A DNA stretch of 64,000 nucleotides from Sitta carolinensis (taxonomy: Eukaryota > Chordata > Aves > Passeriformes > Sittidae): assembly GCA_032173965.1 (NCBI GenBank), contig CM063289.1:28235690-28299689 (forward strand), in the 5' to 3' direction. Under the pieces are notes generated by a model, which searched no databases, had not been told where the DNA came from, and saw only the letters and a list, made by a program, of their open reading frames with translations. Shown piece by piece: positions 61,890 to 64,000 of this stretch. The translations under genes were made by a program, and so were the position numbers. Position 1 is the first letter of the stretch, and each line of letters starts with the position of its first letter.

Positions 61890-62600
61890 AGATACTTAAA
61901 TACTTACACATTACACTCATGTCACGTCCCAGTCTTCTTTCCAGTAAGCGAGGCAGACTGAGCGCTTTAAGTCTTTCACCATTAAGCACTTTCTTCAGCC
62001 CTAAAATCCTCTCTGTGGCTCTTTTCTGCACCCTCTCCAGTTTTCCAACAATTTTTAAAAGTGTGAGCACTAGCAACTGCATAATCTTATATTGTCTGTA
62101 TTAAAAGCAATTGTGTTTGAATGGGCTCAGCTCATGAAGCAACTGAGATCACTTGGAGTGTCATTCTCATCGCTGTCTGTCACTCCACCAATGTTCCTGT
62201 CACCCTCAGATTTATCAGCTGTGAATTTACAGTGTTTACATCCAAATCATTGAAGAAAACATTGACTAGCATCTGACCTGATGCTGATCCTGGTAAAACT
62301 CTCCCGTTTGATAACGACTCCTGATTCATAGCTACTTTTTAACAGGCTGTTTGCCAATTCCTAATCTAATTAGTGCATGCTCTGCTGCTATTTCTAATGC
62401 TTTTTGATCGGAATATCACAGAGTGTTAATTCTAATCTCCATAAAAAAATGAGTATCACATCTCTTCATTGACCTTTATCATTCAGTCTTTACCTTCATC
62501 ATATTATTTGATGCGCCTCATCAAAGAAAGAAATTGCGTTTGTCTGCTAAGTCTTATTTCTCCTAAAACTGTATTTACCGTCATTAATTGTATTTCCATT
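61890..62600 (-). pseudogene. decayed reverse transcriptase of an old CR1-clade (CR1/L3-like) LINE
   Basis: An intact element of this kind would encode the LINE ORF2 protein, an endonuclease and reverse transcriptase that copies the element's RNA at a nicked target. Read on the minus strand, family motifs survive in the right order. DVILIFL near 62442-62462 stands for DVIYLDF, followed by LTLCDIPIKKH for a FDTVxHDILxxKL motif. NWQTAC starts at about 62359 and includes a stop; VLPGSASGQM at about 62270-62300 stands for the GVPQGSVLGP motif, and NVFFNDLD near 62240-62265 for FNIFINDLD. ADKSEGDRNIGG near 62183-62220 stands for the catalytic ADKFADDTKIGG, with FADD changed to SEGD. After a deletion, ERVQKRATERILGLKKV (61987-62043) and CKYL mark the C-terminal part. 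Stops, frame slips and deletions make it inactive. It is much older than the CR1 3' ends elsewhere in the window. Confidence 0.85.
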
Positions 62601-64000
62601 CTTCATGGCAGCTTTTCCAATGCATGGTAACAGCTCAGGATGTCTTAGAGGCCTGGCTTTGAGGTCAGTACATTGTGTCATCAAACCAACCACAACAATT
62701 CAATTCTGAAACCCATGCTATGAAACCTGATACATTTCATTGTAGTGTCTTCATGCTTATTTACATTCATATATAATCAGGTGATTAGAAAGGACTACTT
62801 GCCACACTGCTTTAAGCATAGCCCATGGAAAAACTCCTAGTCCTGGCCACTGTTTTCCAAGTGTTTCCCAGTGACCACTGGTACAGAAACCAGTACAACC
62901 TTAAGCTTCCTGAGAGCTACACGCTTCCTGAAGCCTGCCTTAGAACACCACCATGAAAGGGATGATGATGAAATATCAGCTATCATGTAACTATCTATAA
63001 ATGTTAGATTTCTACAAAGTGATTCCACTGAATTGTAATTAAGGGTTTGAAAGTCGAATGATTTTAAGTGCTAGTTTTAATTACCGCTTGGTGAACTTTA
63101 GTGTGTTAGAATTGTCACAACTTTCCTTTAGAATTAGTGTCAAGCCAGGCAATACAGTGGGAAATTATTAACTCATACTTTGGTTCAGCAATTATCTGCA
63201 TTACAAGGTTTATGCAATTAGCTGTTTAAGATGTCATTATATTTTGCCATCTGGTACACAGGAGTTTATGCATATGAACAGGCACATGTTGAAGTGATTT
63301 TCACTATATGACACTTGATCTCAACCCAAATCATCACTATAATGAGTGGAAGACACAGTGTACAGTACATTAGTGGCAGGTGCATACTATCAACTTCATT
63401 TTAATAGAAGACTTTCATGTTTCCATTTTTAAAGTATTCTGCACAAGTGCTGAAGAATTAATTGCTCGTTTGCAATCTAGCAAAAACCAAGGACACGTTA
63501 TTGCTAAATGCTAAGGAACATCAGCTTTCAGGAAAGTGGCCACTTATTTAATTTCTTTCCATCTGTAACTCCAGGCCAATTTCTGCTGCAGACAATAAGA
63601 AAGTCTCAGTTAAGTTCAGCCTAAAATGTTCTCTGGGAACACGCTGAATTACCTTTGACAGGCTCACAGCACCAAAAGCCTCTTGAGGATGGCTGTGGTG
63701 TGGTCCACGTGTGACAACCTCCAGTGTCACCAGTCTGCCAGCGCACAATGCATTGTCACCTGCATTGTCACCTTGGCCTTACCTCTGCCTGACGTCACTT
63801 GTGCCTGTTGGCTCACGCTTGACACACAGATTCTAAATCTGGGGGAAAAAGGTGTTGCTGTTGGCAGCCTCCCACCAGGAAATCCTCACTTCCAGGCGGT
63901 ACAAAATGTAAATATCAATAATGCCAGCACTGCATTCTCAGATAATACCTGGTATTTCTGACACATACTGCGTCTGGTGTTCTAAAAATATTCACAGACT
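62601..64000. other. AT-rich unique sequence, possibly conserved non-coding
   Basis: No gene or repeat is recognised. Bases 63030-63330 are dense in TAATTA-like, GCAATTA and ATGCATAT words, as in many vertebrate non-coding regulatory elements. That interpretation is inference. A frame of 92 codons at 63683-63961 is not recognised. Confidence 0.45.

Noticed and set aside
1..64000. CRISPR array, operon, phage or defence system
   Set aside because: No regularly spaced repeats, no tandem genes and no ribosome-binding pattern. The repeat content is vertebrate.

Overview
The window reads as nuclear DNA from a bird. Several dispersed repeats end like avian CR1 LINEs (the CCAAACCATTCTATGATT-type 3' end, in both orientations), and I see no L1 or Alu type elements. 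There is no operon structure, no ribosome-binding-site pattern, no CRISPR array and no phage or plasmid gene. The base composition is AT-rich with few CpGs, broken by a few short GC-rich patches. It looks like intergenic or deep intronic sequence. I could not identify any protein-coding gene with confidence. The longest stop-free stretches (239, 233 and 186 codons) match no family I recognise.

Layout. 1-6100 is unique sequence with one striking structure, a 60-bp inverted repeat (3734-3793 against 3914-3973, one mismatch) around a 120-base loop. 6100-10600 holds a tRNA-like T arm, a minus-strand CR1 3' end and a short plus-strand CR1 tail. 10600-25300 holds a 51-T homopolymer, a CT/T tract, an L2-like 3' end, a CR1 (about 23.1-23.34 kb), a local duplication running into an (AAAT)n microsatellite, and a MIR-like remnant. 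25300-39200 is mostly unique, with a 5S-rRNA-like SINE head near 33.9 kb and a GC-richer patch at 33.1-33.5 kb. 39200-50600 holds a MIR remnant interrupted by an A/C-rich expansion, the most complete CR1 3' end (39510-39872), a CpG cluster at 43.6 kb, a short MIR piece and a clear MIR remnant at 50.4-50.6 kb. 50600-61900 is unique AT-rich sequence with a possible hAT-like remnant (58.6 kb) and a second 5S/AmnSINE-like remnant (60.8 kb). 61.9-62.6 kb on the minus strand is the decayed reverse transcriptase of an old CR1-clade LINE, recognisable codon by codon, with its catalytic box destroyed. The rest, to 64000, is AT-rich and resembles conserved non-coding sequence.

No genes act together here. 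The useful content is the repeat record (young avian CR1 over much older amniote LINE and SINE relics), the near-perfect fold-back at 3.7-4.0 kb, and a few AT-rich blocks dense in homeodomain, FOX and TCF-like motifs that could be regulatory. Candidate exons and promoters are listed at low confidence as leads only. I found no evidence of an undescribed biological system.
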